64,000 bases of DNA from Gluconobacter cerinus (GCF_002723935.1 NZ_BEWM01000003.1:186001-250000); one strand, 5' to 3'; shown: positions 35,294-45,158, numbered from the stretch's first letter. Made by a program: numbers and translations. Notes: generated from the letters alone by a model not told the origin.

Positions 35294-36706
35294 ATGGCGG
35301 GACTGGACCCTGAAGACTGGAGCGGCATTCGTGCCATGGGACATCAGATGCTGGATGCTCTGTTTGATCGTATGGAACATGTCGGGGAAGGCCCGGTCTG
35401 GCGCCCTATGCCGCAGGCAGCCAGGGATGAGCTGAGAACAGGCTTTCCTGCCGAAGGGACCTCTCTGGAAGAGCTGCATGAGCGTTTCACTGAGCTCGTT
35501 GTTCCCTATGGCAATGGAAATACTCATCCGGGTTTCATGGGCTGGGTGCATGGCGCCGGAACACCCGTCGGGATGCTGGCAGAAATGCTGGCGGGCGGTA
35601 TGAACGCCAATTGTGGTGGCCGCAGCCATGCCGCAAATGAAGTCGAGCGTGAAGTTATTCGCTGGGCTCTCTCCATGGTGGGGATGCCGGAAGATGGGTC
35701 GGGCTGTTTGGTGACGGGCTCATCCATGGCCAACTTCATCAGCATTATTACGGCCAGTCGGGCGCGTGATCCGTTGTTGCGACGGCATGGCGTTGGGCAG
35801 AGCAGAATGGTCGGATATGCCGCGACAACAGCCCACGGGTGTCTGCCTCGTGCCTATGATCTTGCTGGTTTCGGAAGCGAGGCTTTGCGCCGTGTTCCGG
35901 TGACGGGTGATCATAGGATGGATCTTGCGGCCCTGCGCCAGATGATCACCGAAGACCGCCAGAGCGGGCTGGTGCCCTTCATGGTAGCCGGAACGGCCGG
36001 AACGGTGGATTGCGGCGCTATTGATGATCTTCAGGGGATCGAGGCTATCGCACGGGAGAACGGCCTCTGGTTTCATGTGGATGCAGCCTTCGGGGCGCTG
36101 GCCTGTTTGTCGTCACGTTTCAAGGCGCAGCTTTCCGGCATTGAAAAGGCTGACAGTCTGGCATTTGATTTTCATAAATGGGCACAAGTTCCCTACGATG
36201 CGGGCTGTGTTCTGGTGAGGAATCGTGAACTTCATGCGGCCGCGTTTGCTCAGTCGCTCGACTATCTGACGCGCGAAGCCAGAGGGCTTGCGAGTGGCGC
36301 GCCCTGGTTCTGTGATTTCGGGCCAGATCTTTCCCGCGGGTTCCGGGCGCTCAAAGTCTGGATGACGCTGGGCCATTATGGCTCACAGCGTATGGGGCAG
36401 ATGGTGGAAGAATGTTGTGACGTTGCACAGCATCTTGCGCGCTGCGTGCAGGCTACGCCCGGGCTCGTTCTGCTCGCGCCAGTAACGCTGAATATTGTGT
36501 GCTTTGGAATAGAGGGCCTGTCAGATCAGGGTGTTTCCGAGCTGGTGCAGGATTTGCATGAAAGCGGTGTAGCGGCCCCATCCACAACGCGGATCAACGG
36601 TCGGTTGGCGGTGAGGGCGGCGATCGTTAATCACCGCACCACCACCGTCGATACCGACCGTATGCTGGATGCCGTTATCGCACTCGCCGCTGACCGGCGG
36701 GGGTAA
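35294..36706 (+). CDS. Group II PLP-dependent amino acid decarboxylase
   Basis: A 470-residue decarboxylase of the aromatic-L-amino-acid/glutamate/histidine group. The PLP lysine is K295 in [26 protein letters not shown] carries the PLP-binding Asp, and [13 protein letters not shown] and [13 protein letters not shown] are substrate-region motifs. Family members act on aromatic amino acids, aspartate, glutamate or others, and the substrate cannot be told from sequence here. It overlaps the convergent cobT by 32 bases at its 3' end. Confidence 0.88.
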   Translation: MAGLDPEDWSGIRAMGHQMLDALFDRMEHVGEGPVWRPMPQAARDELRTGFPAEGTSLEELHERFTELVVPYGNGNTHPGFMGWVHGAGTPVGMLAEMLAGGMNANCGGRSHAANEVEREVIRWALSMVGMPEDGSGCLVTGSSMANFISIITASRARDPLLRRHGVGQSRMVGYAATTAHGCLPRAYDLAGFGSEALRRVPVTGDHRMDLAALRQMITEDRQSGLVPFMVAGTAGTVDCGAIDDLQGIEAIARENGLWFHVDAAFGALACLSSRFKAQLSGIEKADSLAFDFHKWAQVPYDAGCVLVRNRELHAAAFAQSLDYLTREARGLASGAPWFCDFGPDLSRGFRALKVWMTLGHYGSQRMGQMVEECCDVAQHLARCVQATPGLVLLAPVTLNIVCFGIEGLSDQGVSELVQDLHESGVAAPSTTRINGRLAVRAAIVNHRTTTVDTDRMLDAVIALAADRRG

Positions 36707-38549
36707 ACAGTTCACTCAATTGAGCCATCATGGTGCCGCCGAGGTCTTCGGCGGAACTGATGGTTACGCTGTGTCGATAGTAACGCGTGACGTCATGGCC
36801 GATGCCGATGGCCAGAAGCTCCGTGTTCCGATCGCTTTCGATCCGCTTGATGACCTCACGCAGATGGTTTTCAAGATAGTTGTGCGGATTGGCGGAGAAC
36901 GTACTGTCATCCACAGGCGCACCATCTGAAATCACCATGAGAATATGGCGGTGTTCCGGACGCCGTTTCAGGCGCTTCCAGGCCCAGAGCAGCGATTCGC
37001 CGTCAATGTTCTCTTTGAGGAGACCATCACGCAGCATGAGGCCAAGGTTTTTCCGGGCCCGGCGCCAGGGCGTATCTGCATCTTTGTAGATGATGTGACG
37101 CAGGTCATTCAGGCGTCCCGGCTCGGGTGGGCGCCCATTTTTGACCCATTGCTCCCGGCTCTGACCACCTTTCCATTGGCGCGTCGTGAAGCCCAGAACT
37201 TCGACTTTCACGCCGCAGCGCTCCAACGTGCGGGCGAGAATGTCGCCGCAGATGGCGGCCGTTCCAATTGGGCGGCCACGCATTGAGCCTGAATTGTCGA
37301 TCAGGAGTGTGACGACCGTGTCGCGAAACTCCATTTCGCACTCATACTTGTACGAGAGCGGCATGGTTGGGTTTGTGACGACGCGGGAGAGGCGCCCGGC
37401 ATCGATGATGCCCTCTTCCTGCTCGAACTCCCAGCGGCGTTGTTGCTGAGCCATGAGCCGCCGTTGCAGACGATGCGCAAGACGGGAAATCAGGCCCTGA
37501 AGTTGAACAAGCTGCTGGTCGAGCTGTTGGCGTAGCCGGTCCAGTTCGTCCGGGTCACAGAGGTCAGCAGCCCCGACTTCTTCATCGAACCTTGTGGTGT
37601 AAGCTTTATAGGTTGAGCCGCCGCCGATGGCCGTGCCTTCACCTGACTGGTCAGACGGCCCCGCAGCTTCTTCCGAACCTGTTTCAGGGGAATCAAGCGC
37701 GTCGGAAGACGTCTCTGTTTCGCCTGTTATTCCGCTTTCACCGCTTTCTGGCTGATAACCATCTTCCTCATCAGGGTCATCCCCTGCAGGTGTCTGGTGA
37801 TCTTCCTGCGGGACGGCGGCTTCATCTTCGGAAGGTTGTTCGTCTTCAGATAAATCGTCTGAAGGGGCCTGCTGTTCGATTTCCTCGGGGAGTTCTGTGA
37901 GCTGGCAGGCACCGAGCAGATGTGTGATCGCGCGTGCGAAGGCTTTTTGGTCAGATTGCGTGACGGCCATTTCCGCCAGTGCGTTTTTGGCAGCCGGAGA
38001 GAGGGACGCGCGCCAGGCTTCCAGCGCCGGGCCGGCCTGCGAAGGGGTATGCTCCCCCGACATGGCCTCCCGAGCTAGCAGGCTCAAAGCCATGGAGGCA
38101 GGCATTTCGTCCTTGGTGGCCATGCGGTTACAGCCCGCCTCGGCACACTGCTGGATGACACGCTGGTCAAGATTGGCACGAACGCCGGCCATATGGCGGG
38201 AGCCGTAAACTTCACAGCGCGCCTGTTCGAGGACGTTAAACGCCTCCTGAGCTTGCTGCTCTGGAAACTGTGCGTTCAGGCCACTCTTGTGGTAGCGCAG
38301 CTTCAGCGCCGCAGCATCGGCTGCTCCGCGAATTTTCTGAATTTCGCGGTCATGCATACTGCGGGACAGGTAGGGCAGTTGCACGGCATCAGGTGCCGGC
38401 GGAGCGGGCAGCCTGTTGCCAACAACCGCACCCTGAAAATCCACGCTCTGTTCAGGCGTGCCGCCCATGGCGCGAAGGGTTGCGATTGTGGCGCGGCGGA
38501 AACCTTCCTGACGGTTTTCGTCAGGAGGGGAGTTCTTGGGCGCGGACAA
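36675..38549 (-). CDS. cobT: Cobaltochelatase subunit CobT
   Basis: Part of the ATP-dependent CobNST complex that inserts cobalt into hydrogenobyrinate diamide in aerobic B12 synthesis. It is 624 residues. The middle (about 220-310) is a very acidic Glu/Asp/Ser/Pro-rich linker, typical of CobT. The C-terminal VWA domain has the metal-binding MIDAS motif DNSGSM (418-423). It lies 6 bases downstream of cobS. CobN is not in the window. Confidence 0.94.
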   Translation of the reverse strand: MSAPKNSPPDENRQEGFRRATIATLRAMGGTPEQSVDFQGAVVGNRLPAPPAPDAVQLPYLSRSMHDREIQKIRGAADAAALKLRYHKSGLNAQFPEQQAQEAFNVLEQARCEVYGSRHMAGVRANLDQRVIQQCAEAGCNRMATKDEMPASMALSLLAREAMSGEHTPSQAGPALEAWRASLSPAAKNALAEMAVTQSDQKAFARAITHLLGACQLTELPEEIEQQAPSDDLSEDEQPSEDEAAVPQEDHQTPAGDDPDEEDGYQPESGESGITGETETSSDALDSPETGSEEAAGPSDQSGEGTAIGGGSTYKAYTTRFDEEVGAADLCDPDELDRLRQQLDQQLVQLQGLISRLAHRLQRRLMAQQQRRWEFEQEEGIIDAGRLSRVVTNPTMPLSYKYECEMEFRDTVVTLLIDNSGSMRGRPIGTAAICGDILARTLERCGVKVEVLGFTTRQWKGGQSREQWVKNGRPPEPGRLNDLRHIIYKDADTPWRRARKNLGLMLRDGLLKENIDGESLLWAWKRLKRRPEHRHILMVISDGAPVDDSTFSANPHNYLENHLREVIKRIESDRNTELLAIGIGHDVTRYYRHSVTISSAEDLGGTMMAQLSELFTPAGQRRVR

Positions 38550-38555
38550 GGTTTT

Positions 38556-39572
38556 TTACTCCACCGGGGAGGTGTTGAAACAGCGCTGATAGTATTCCGC
38601 AACAATACCGCGCTCGGCTTCGTCACACTTGTTCAGGAACGTGAGGCGGAACGCGAATGCGACATCGTTGAAAATGTTGAAGTTCTCAGCCCAGGCAATG
38701 ACAGTTCGTGGGGACATGACTGTGGAAATGTCTCCGGCCATAAAGCCCGAGCGAGTCAGATTGGCCAGAGCGACCATACGCTCGACCATCTTGGTCTTGT
38801 CCTTGTCTTCCGCGCCGATTTTCAGCTTGGAGGTGACAATTGCAACTTCCTGTTCAAGCGGCAGATAGTTCAGGGTCGCGACGATGTTCCAGCGATCCAT
38901 CTGGCCCTGATTGATCTGCTGCGTGCCGTGATACAGGCCTGTCGTGTCACCAAGGCCAACGGTATTTGCGGTCGCAAAAAGTCGGAAGGCCGGGTTGGGA
39001 CGGATCACGCGGTTTTGGTCCAGAAGGGTAAGGTGACCCTCTGCTTCGAGAACGCGCTGGATCACGAACATCACGTCCGGACGGCCTGCGTCATATTCAT
39101 CGAAAATCAGCGCACAGGGATGCTGCAGGCACCAAGGCAGCAAACCTTCACGGAATTCCGTTACCTGCTTGCCGTCGCGCAGCACGATGGCGTCCTTGCC
39201 GATGAGATCAATGCGGGACACATGGCTGTCGAGGTTGATACGGACGCAAGGCCAGTTCAGGCGCGCAGCAATCTGCTCAATGTGGGAGGACTTTCCCGTT
39301 CCATGGAAGCCCTGAACCATCACGCGGCGGTTATAGGCAAAACCCGCAAGAATGGCGCGCGTCGTGTCTTCATCGAACTTGTAGGATGGATCGATGTCGG
39401 GGACGTGCTCTGTCCGGATTGAATAGGCTGGGATCTGAAGATCAGTCTTGATGCCGAAGACTTCACGCGAAGACACCGTGAGGTCGGGCGCACCAAGAAC
39501 ACTGGTTGGGACCGCAGAACTTTCGGCGGTGGTGACGGTTTCCGGGGCGTCGATCGTCGCGAAATCACTCAT
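38556..39572 (-). CDS. cobS: Cobaltochelatase AAA+ subunit CobS
   Basis: The ATPase ring partner of CobT in the CobNST chelatase. It is 338 residues with Walker [11 protein letters not shown] (about 88-97), Walker [11 protein letters not shown] and the arginine-finger region. It starts at ATG 39572 ([10 protein letters not shown]). It forms a two-gene unit with cobT and stands 78 bases from the J-domain gene upstream on the same strand. Confidence 0.95.
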   Translation of the reverse strand: MSDFATIDAPETVTTAESSAVPTSVLGAPDLTVSSREVFGIKTDLQIPAYSIRTEHVPDIDPSYKFDEDTTRAILAGFAYNRRVMVQGFHGTGKSSHIEQIAARLNWPCVRINLDSHVSRIDLIGKDAIVLRDGKQVTEFREGLLPWCLQHPCALIFDEYDAGRPDVMFVIQRVLEAEGHLTLLDQNRVIRPNPAFRLFATANTVGLGDTTGLYHGTQQINQGQMDRWNIVATLNYLPLEQEVAIVTSKLKIGAEDKDKTKMVERMVALANLTRSGFMAGDISTVMSPRTVIAWAENFNIFNDVAFAFRLTFLNKCDEAERGIVAEYYQRCFNTSPVE

Positions 39573-39650
39573 GAGACTGGCGGACTTTCATTGAATTCAG
39601 GAATGTTCTGAAAAGATGGGCCTTTAGGCTCTATTCTTCCAGAGAGAAAA

Positions 39651-40265
39651 TCAGGAAACGAACTCTGACTCGCGACTGAAATGCGTTTTCAGCACGGCGT
39701 ACGCTGATCCGATGGCCTTGAAACGCTCTTCAGCCTGCTTGTCGCCAATATTCGCATCAGGGTGATGGCGGCGGGCAAGGGCACGATATCGGCTTTTGAC
39801 GTCATCCAACGAGACGGGCCATGTCAGGTCCAACGTTGCGAGAGGCAGTCGAAGCGGTTCTGGTGGGCCGTCGGCTGTGGCGCGCTGACGTGCACTGTCT
39901 TTGGCGCGCTGGGCTCGGTCGCGGCGGCTGGCACCGAGAATATCCAGTGGGTCCAGAACATCTTCTGCGTTGAATTCGGCTTTCTGTGCCGCACCCGTCC
40001 CAAGTTTCCACGAAGGGCGCTGCCAGGACGTGTCAGCTCTGAGTTGGGCTTCGATCTGGGCGGGTGTCATGCCGCGATAGAAGTCCCATCGCGCGTTATA
40101 GTCGCGAACGTGTTGAAGGCAGAACCAGAAGTAGGACCGCAGGGCATCGCGCCCGCGGGGAGCGCGGTAGCCGGCAGGCTCCGCACAGCCTGGATGATCG
40201 CAGGTCTGGTCTGGTGCCTCTGGATCGGGGTCAAAAGCCCGATGTCTGGTAGATTTACGCTGCAT
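39651..40265 (-). CDS. DnaJ-domain protein
   Basis: A 204-residue protein with a C-terminal J-domain: VKSRYRALARRHHPDANIGD contains the HPD triad that stimulates Hsp70 ATPase, followed by RFKAIGSAYAVLK. The N-terminal half has a CDHPGC...C pattern (possible zinc site) and the conserved-looking DALRSYFWFCLQHVRDYNARWDF. This is not DnaJ or CbpA, which carry the J-domain first. In alphaproteobacteria such genes often lie beside cobS and bolA, as here. The start was set at 40265; the frame to 40310 overlaps the bolA spacer. Confidence 0.88.
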   Translation of the reverse strand: MQRKSTRHRAFDPDPEAPDQTCDHPGCAEPAGYRAPRGRDALRSYFWFCLQHVRDYNARWDFYRGMTPAQIEAQLRADTSWQRPSWKLGTGAAQKAEFNAEDVLDPLDILGASRRDRAQRAKDSARQRATADGPPEPLRLPLATLDLTWPVSLDDVKSRYRALARRHHPDANIGDKQAEERFKAIGSAYAVLKTHFSRESEFVS

Positions 40266-40332
40266 GGTGTCTGATATGGGCAATGTGAGCCGTTTGATGC
40301 AAGCGGACAAACCAAGTCGGATTTAATTGACC

Positions 40333-40623
40333 ATGACGCAGCCCCTCACCAGGCGGGACCGAATTGCTGAAATTCTTCACCGGGAACTGGCTCCGAGCGT
40401 CCTTGAAATTCAGGATGACAGTGCCCGGCATGCCCATCATGCAGGAGCAAAAGCTCTGGGGAGTACGGGAGAAACGCATTTCAATGTGGCGATCACCAGC
40501 GCGAAATTTGACGGACTAAACCGGATTGCCCGGCACCGTCTTGTGAACGGATTGCTCGCCGGGGAGTTTGAAACAGGACTACATGCCCTGTCTCTTGTTC
40601 TGCACGGAGAAACCACTCCATGA
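40333..40623 (+). CDS. BolA family protein
   Basis: A 96-residue BolA/IbaG-like protein. Family members pair with monothiol glutaredoxins in iron-sulfur trafficking. The conserved run ETHFNVAITSAKFDGLNRIARHR carries the helix-turn-helix-like loop, with conserved His residues in SARHAHHAG. ATG 40333 is preferred over TTG 40327. It overlaps the next gene (ATGA), so both are likely translated together. It is divergent from the J-domain gene. Confidence 0.9.
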   Translation: MTQPLTRRDRIAEILHRELAPSVLEIQDDSARHAHHAGAKALGSTGETHFNVAITSAKFDGLNRIARHRLVNGLLAGEFETGLHALSLVLHGETTP

Positions 40624-41213
40624 AGCGTGCCCTTCTGGCTCTTCTGTTTCTGTCTGGCTGCGCCACAAGTGGGTACGGACATCTCCCTGCAGACCAGCAG
40701 GCGGATGTGCACAGAATTGAAACCTACATGAACGGCGTGACCGGGATGCAGGCGTCGTTCAATCAGACTGGCCCAGATAATGGGGTGAGTGCCGGACGAT
40801 TCGTCTATATGCCCGCTCATCTGCGACTGGATTACGTGACGCCGCATACGATGGAACTGGTTGCCGGGGATGGTCATCTGGTTCTGGATGACATGGATAG
40901 CGGGGCGGTGACCCACCTGTCCTTGAAGCGAAACCCTTTGGGGCTCCTTCTTCATTACCCGATTCGGTTTGACCGTGGGATTCAGGTGACTGACGTGCGG
41001 CGCGGGCAGGGATCGCTTCAGGTTTCGGTTGCTGAGGCGGACAACCCTTCCCAAGGGCTGTTGACGCTCCAATTCTCCGATACGGCTGGGAAACTGCTGC
41101 TCATTGGTCTGCAGGGTGTGGATGCCCGGCAGAATCATTTCAGCGTATCTCTAGGGAATGTAGTGGAGGGGGTAACAGTAACCCCTACCGTCTTTACTCC
41201 TCCCGGGGGATAG
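40620..41213 (+). CDS. LolA-superfamily outer-membrane lipoprotein carrier-like protein
   Basis: A 197-residue exported protein. The N-terminus ends in FLSGCAT, a lipobox, so it is predicted to be a lipoprotein; classical LolA is soluble, which makes this unusual. The LolA-like fold is suggested by [18 protein letters not shown] and [18 protein letters not shown]. It is coupled to bolA through ATGA. Its last 20 bases overlap the opposing lipB gene. It could be a LolA variant or a related lipid carrier. Confidence 0.8.
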   Translation: MKRALLALLFLSGCATSGYGHLPADQQADVHRIETYMNGVTGMQASFNQTGPDNGVSAGRFVYMPAHLRLDYVTPHTMELVAGDGHLVLDDMDSGAVTHLSLKRNPLGLLLHYPIRFDRGIQVTDVRRGQGSLQVSVAEADNPSQGLLTLQFSDTAGKLLLIGLQGVDARQNHFSVSLGNVVEGVTVTPTVFTPPGG

Positions 41214-41895
41214 ATCCGAAATGCGCTGGCCAGGAGGCGGCCAGCGCACGATCCAGTTCTTCCATGGAAAGAGCCGGGTTGAAGCGCCTGAGGCTGGTGA
41301 CGCCAAATTCCCGGATTCCGCAGGGTACGATGCCGTCAAAGTCATCCAGGGCCGGATCAAGATTGATCGAGACGCCGTGCCAGCTGACCCAGCGGCTGAC
41401 CCGGATACCAAGCGCTGCGATCTTGGCTTCCTCGCCGGTGAGAGGATCAAAACTCCAGACGCCGATACGTCCTTCTCTCGTAAAGGCCGTTACTCCTAGG
41501 CGGCTAAGAGTTTCAATGATCCAGGTTTCAAGTCCTTTCACAAAGGCACGAAGATCCCTGGGAGGTATTGTACCATTGGGCTGGCTGAGGTTTAGAAGAA
41601 CATAAGCAAGTCTCTGTCCCGGGCCATGATACGTCCACTGCCCGCCTCGGCCCGCTTCGTACGTCGGGTAGTGATGTGGGTTATAAAGATCCTGCTGCTT
41701 AGCAGACGTTCCGGCCGTAAAGACAGGGGGGTGCTCTACGAGCCAGACGACGGGATCAGCTGTTCCATCGTGAATCTGGCGCGAGCGGGTGGCCATGAAG
41801 TCCAGAGCATCAGGGTAGGGTGTTAGCCCGTCGGATTTTTTCCACAAAATTTCTTCACAAATATCGTTTCTGGTCATTGCTCTCGTTTCAGGCAT
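41194..41895 (-). CDS. lipB: Lipoyl(octanoyl) transferase LipB
   Basis: Transfers octanoyl groups from acyl carrier protein to lipoate-dependent enzymes. It is 233 residues. The signature [20 protein letters not shown] is intact, the catalytic Lys lies in [12 protein letters not shown] and the catalytic Cys in GIVPCGI. An alternative start is ATG 41877. It is convergent with the LolA-like gene and divergent from tRNA-Leu, whose candidate promoter overlaps its 5' end. Confidence 0.95.
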   Translation of the reverse strand: MPETRAMTRNDICEEILWKKSDGLTPYPDALDFMATRSRQIHDGTADPVVWLVEHPPVFTAGTSAKQQDLYNPHHYPTYEAGRGGQWTYHGPGQRLAYVLLNLSQPNGTIPPRDLRAFVKGLETWIIETLSRLGVTAFTREGRIGVWSFDPLTGEEAKIAALGIRVSRWVSWHGVSINLDPALDDFDGIVPCGIREFGVTSLRRFNPALSMEELDRALAASWPAHFGSIPREE

Positions 41896-41905
41896 CAGCT
41901 ATATC
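41877..41905 (+). promoter_or_regulatory. Candidate promoter of tRNA-Leu
   Basis: TTGCTC (41877-41882) and TATATC (41900-41905) with a 17-base spacer, about 48 bases before the tRNA. It overlaps the 5' end of lipB on the other strand. Confidence 0.4.
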
Positions 41906-41952
41906 GCCCCTCACCGGACGGTCTTGCACTACACAAGACGGTTTGTCACGGG

Positions 41953-42038
41953 GCGGCCGTGGCGGAATGGTAGACGCGCAAGCTTGAGGTGCTTGTGGGG
42001 GCAACCCCGTGGAAGTTCGAGTCTTCTCGGCCGCACCA
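41953..42038 (+). tRNA. tRNA-Leu (GAG)
   Basis: An 86-base tRNA with an encoded CCA. The acceptor stem GCGGCCG pairs with CGGCCGC (42028-42034). The anticodon arm CAAGC-TTGAGGT-GCTTG places GAG at 41986-41988, reading Leu CUC/CUU. A long variable arm (GTGGGGGCAACCCCGT) marks a class II tRNA, and the T-arm loop is TTCGAGT. It is followed by a terminator. Confidence 0.95.
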
Positions 42039-42087
42039 TCACTCTTCGGAGCTGATGGAAAAAATCTCGAAAAAATCATAATTATAA

Positions 42088-42136
42088 AAAACACCCTGAA
42101 TGCCGATGTTAAGGCATCCAGTGTGGTGTTTTATTC
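42088..42136 (+). terminator. Terminator after tRNA-Leu
   Basis: AAAACACC (42088-42095) pairs with GGTGTTTT (42125-42132), with inner pairings CTG/CAG and TGCC/GGCA closing a loop. It is 50 bases after the tRNA and before galU. Confidence 0.8.
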
Positions 42137-42254
42137 TGTGCCATTTTATTGCCAGACTGTTCGTCCACCGTTATGCCTGACTATGTTTTCATTTGAACGC
42201 TGCTAGCTTTGTGCTCAGTAATCAAATGATATTCTGGCTGATGTGTGAGGTTTC

Positions 42255-43133
42255 GTGATCAAGCCCTTAAAGAAAGCAGTTCTTCCCGTCGCAGGACTGG
42301 GAACGCGCTTCCTTCCGGCCACCAAGGCTATGCCGAAGGAAATGCTTCCTGTCGTCGACAAGCCTCTGATTCAGTATGCTATCGACGAAGCTCGTGAAGC
42401 TGGTATCGAAGAATTCTGTCTTGTCACAGGGCGCGGCAAAGACAGCCTGATCGATTATTTCGATATTGCTTACGAGCTTGAGGCAACGCTGAGGGAGCGT
42501 GGCAAAAAAAGTGCGCTTGAAGCACTTCAGCCAAGCAGCGTGCAGGCAGGATCTCTTGTCGCTGTGCGTCAGCAAGAGCCGCTAGGTCTTGGTCATGCAA
42601 TCTGGTGTGCTCGTTCCTTTATCGGAAACGACCCATTCGCAATTCTGCTTCCGGACGACATCGTGAAAAGTGGCCGCAGCTGCGTTGCTCAGCTTGTGGA
42701 TGCTTACAACCAGACCGGTGGAAATGTTGTCGCGGTAACGGAAGTGCCGCGTGAGCATACAAATCGGTATGGTATCCTCGACGTGGGCGCCGATGACGGC
42801 AAGCTCGTTGAGGTCAAAGGATTGGTTGAAAAGCCGAATCCTGAGGACGCTCCTTCAAACCTGTCCATTATCGGTCGCTATGTTCTGACGGCTGATGTGA
42901 TGGAGCATCTCGCCAAGCTGGAACGCGGTGCTGGCAATGAAGTGCAGCTTACTGACGCCATGGCCAAGATGATCGGGCATGTTCCGTTCCACGGACTGCG
43001 TTACGAAGGCACGCGTTTCGATTGTGGTGACAAGGCTGGCTTCTTGGAAGCACAGATTGCTTTCTCCATTGATCGCCCTGACCTCGGCGATGCGGTTAAA
43101 GCCTTCCTCAAGAAATATGTCGACGTCGTCTGA
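42255..43133 (+). CDS. galU: UTP-glucose-1-phosphate uridylyltransferase (GalU)
   Basis: Makes UDP-glucose for polysaccharide and envelope sugars. It is 292 residues, beginning at GTG 42255 after tgtgagg. The nucleotide loop is AGLGTRFLPATKAMPKEMLP; ILLPDDIV holds the metal Asp and VEKP the sugar-phosphate region, with GTRFDCGDK near the end. It is a single gene with its own terminator, between tRNA-Leu and DUF3553. Confidence 0.96.
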   Translation: MIKPLKKAVLPVAGLGTRFLPATKAMPKEMLPVVDKPLIQYAIDEAREAGIEEFCLVTGRGKDSLIDYFDIAYELEATLRERGKKSALEALQPSSVQAGSLVAVRQQEPLGLGHAIWCARSFIGNDPFAILLPDDIVKSGRSCVAQLVDAYNQTGGNVVAVTEVPREHTNRYGILDVGADDGKLVEVKGLVEKPNPEDAPSNLSIIGRYVLTADVMEHLAKLERGAGNEVQLTDAMAKMIGHVPFHGLRYEGTRFDCGDKAGFLEAQIAFSIDRPDLGDAVKAFLKKYVDVV

Positions 43134-43187
43134 CATCTTGGGAAACAGCATTATCTGCTGATGATGCTGGGGCTGGTTTAAATAAGT

Positions 43188-43240
43188 AAGGGAGGGTGTT
43201 GTCGTTTTAATTACGGCAACACCCTCCCTTTTTCTATTTT
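43188..43240 (+). terminator. Terminator of galU
   Basis: A 14-base stem (AAGGGAGGGTGTTG, 43188-43201, with 43217-43230) ends in TTTTT. It lies 55 bases after the galU stop. Confidence 0.93.
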
Positions 43241-43345
43241 AAGCCTCGACACGAATTTACATCTGATCATTTCAAATTTTTTTCGCGGTTTCGTTTTTGT
43301 AAAAACGCTGGGCAATAATGCAAATCTCATGGCATGAAGAGCGTC

Positions 43346-43528
43346 ATGTCCATGCCATTTCAGTCTTTTCTAGAGCCGGGTCAGATTGTGCAGCATCCCG
43401 ATTTTCCTGAATGGGGATGGGGACAGGTGCAATCGGCGATTGGTGAGCGTGTTACGGTCAATTTTCAGAACGAGGGAAAAGTTCTGATTGACGCGTCCCG
43501 TGTGGAGCTGAAACTGGTTCAAGGCTGA
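43346..43528 (+). CDS. DUF3553 small protein
   Basis: A short (60-residue) protein: FLEPGQIVQHPDFPEWGWG, then GQVQSAIGERVTVNF, matching the alphaproteobacterial DUF3553 pattern, which resembles small beta-barrel folds such as the CarD or helicase-associated type. No function is known to me. The start was set at ATG 43346 with aagag upstream; ATG 43334 would add four residues. It is 9 bases before comF. Confidence 0.82.
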   Translation: MSMPFQSFLEPGQIVQHPDFPEWGWGQVQSAIGERVTVNFQNEGKVLIDASRVELKLVQG

Positions 43529-43537
43529 TTCAGGCCT

Positions 43538-44311
43538 TTGGCTCGTTCTCTATTCTCGAAGCTTGGTCGCAGTGCTCTGGACGTTCTCCTGCCTCCAGTG
43601 TGCGGAGTGTGCGGAGCAGACGTCATGACGAACGGTGCGTTCTGTTCTGACTGCTTTGCTGAAGCAAAGAGAATTATTTTTCCATGCTGTGAAAAATGTG
43701 GCGTTTCTCTGCCTGGTGAAGCTTTTGGAGGGACGCAGAAAACCTGTGTATCCTGTCAACTGTGCCCCCCGGCCTGGCGATCTGCCCGTGCTGCCTTTGA
43801 ATATGATGATTGGTCCCGGCGCCTTATCCTGCCCATGAAATATGCTGACCGGACTGAGAACGCACATATTCTTGTGCATGAACTGTCTCGGGCAGGTTCT
43901 GCCTTGCTGGATCAGGCGACCGTTTTAATCCCCGTGCCGATGCATCGAACCAAACTGTGGCGGCGGCGATACAATCAGGCCGCTCTATTGGCGCAGGGTT
44001 TGTCTCGAAGAAAGGGGATTACGCTGCTTGCTGACGGATTGACGCGTCGGCAGCCCACCAGACCTTTGGCCCGTTTGTCCGCCAAAGAGCGTCAAATGGA
44101 AATTGCCGATACAATTATTGTCCGCGCCGGGCGGGAAAAACGCATTGAAGGGCAGGCCGTTCTTCTGGTGGACGACGTGCTCACGACCGGTGCCACGGCT
44201 TCTGTTTGCACTGGTGCTCTTTTGAAGGCCGGGGCATTGTCAGTGGATATTCTTGTTGCAGCGCGGACCTGCAAAGGCGATGAACAGGACGTTCCGTATC
44301 CCGAGGAGTAA
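43538..44311 (+). CDS. comF: ComF family phosphoribosyltransferase
   Basis: A 257-residue protein with an N-terminal zinc finger (CGVCGAD, CSDC, CCEKCG, CVSC) and a C-terminal phosphoribosyltransferase fold with VLLVDDVLTTGAT as the PRPP loop. ComF is needed for DNA uptake in some competent bacteria, and the family also occurs elsewhere; the enzymatic substrate is unknown. It starts at TTG 43538 directly after DUF3553. A comM gene also lies in the window (16951-18453). Confidence 0.9.
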   Translation: MARSLFSKLGRSALDVLLPPVCGVCGADVMTNGAFCSDCFAEAKRIIFPCCEKCGVSLPGEAFGGTQKTCVSCQLCPPAWRSARAAFEYDDWSRRLILPMKYADRTENAHILVHELSRAGSALLDQATVLIPVPMHRTKLWRRRYNQAALLAQGLSRRKGITLLADGLTRRQPTRPLARLSAKERQMEIADTIIVRAGREKRIEGQAVLLVDDVLTTGATASVCTGALLKAGALSVDILVAARTCKGDEQDVPYPEE

Positions 44312-44318
44312 GAACTTT

Positions 44319-44576
44319 ATGTCAGAAATTGAAATCTTTACCCAACCGGGATGCCCTTACTGTGTTCACGCTGTCGATCTTCTAAGATCAAAAGGTGTGG
44401 CCTTTAAGGAGATCAACGCGCCACACGGAACCCGAGAGCGTGAAGAATCCATGAGCCGTTCGGGGCGCAGGACTGTCCCTCAGGTATTTGTGAATGGGCA
44501 ATCTCTGGGGGGCTGTGACGACATTATGGCTTTGGATCGGGCCGGACGGCTTGATTCTCTGCTTGGCGGTGCCTGA
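44319..44576 (+). CDS. grxC: Glutaredoxin 3
   Basis: An 85-residue dithiol glutaredoxin: FTQPGCPYCVHAVDLL gives the CPYC active site, with the glutathione motif TVPQVFVN and GGCDD. ATG 44319 has the RBS gaggag, which overlaps the comF end. It is third in comF-grxC-DUF2147. The earlier 44253 start overlaps comF and is not supported. Confidence 0.95.
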   Translation: MSEIEIFTQPGCPYCVHAVDLLRSKGVAFKEINAPHGTREREESMSRSGRRTVPQVFVNGQSLGGCDDIMALDRAGRLDSLLGGA

Positions 44577-45053
44577 ATGCGCTGGGGACGGCTTTTCGCA
44601 GGTGCATTACTCTGCCTGACGCCCTTCATGGGGTACGCTGAGGCGCCGGCAGTCTCTCAGGCAGCGACTACGCCGTCAGAGCTGGGCCTTTGGCTATCCG
44701 CGGGTAAAGACGGTGTTTTCTCGATCGAGCACTGCGGCAATGCCTTGTGCGGCAAGCTCGTCGGAATGGACTATGACGGGGAGATGCCCAAGGACGTTTG
44801 GGGCCGGGCAGAATGCCATCTTTGGATTTTGACAGATTTTGTCGCAGCAGAAGACCAGAAATGGCGGGGTCACATCCTTGATCCTCGGAGCGGACGTATC
44901 TATCAGGCGTACATCTGGCTCTCCGAGCCAAATGTTCTAAAGCTGCGTGGCTTTGTTCTTGGAATGCCTCTGTTGGGTCAGACCGAGACCTGGACGCGAT
45001 ATACCGGAGGCTCATTCGGGCCACAGTGTAAGATGCCTCCGCAGCCTCACTGA
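44577..45053 (+). CDS. DUF2147 exported protein
   Basis: A 158-residue exported protein with a signal peptide (MRWGRLFAGALLCLTPFMGYA). The mature region matches the DUF2147 pattern: GLWLSAGKDGVFSIEHCG, then GHILDPRSGRIYQAYIW, RGFVLGMPLLGQTETW. Family function is unclear; beta-barrel lipid-binding or envelope roles have been suggested. It starts directly after the grxC stop (TGAATG). Confidence 0.88.
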   Translation: MRWGRLFAGALLCLTPFMGYAEAPAVSQAATTPSELGLWLSAGKDGVFSIEHCGNALCGKLVGMDYDGEMPKDVWGRAECHLWILTDFVAAEDQKWRGHILDPRSGRIYQAYIWLSEPNVLKLRGFVLGMPLLGQTETWTRYTGGSFGPQCKMPPQPH

Positions 45054-45158
45054 GAAACTACAATGGCAGGTCATATCTCTCTGATATGGTTTGCCAGGAA
45101 CATGCAGGCCAATCTCAGGTCTCTGATTCTGCCGAACTGAAAGGACCGTGGAACCACT

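Noticed and set aside
38193-39422. 409-codon plus-strand frame over cobS/cobT
   Set aside because: Antisense to CobS and the CobT start; no motifs, so a shadow.
41953-42250. tRNA-Leu as an integration site
   Set aside because: No duplicated 3' end, integrase or atypical gene follows; galU and housekeeping genes come next.
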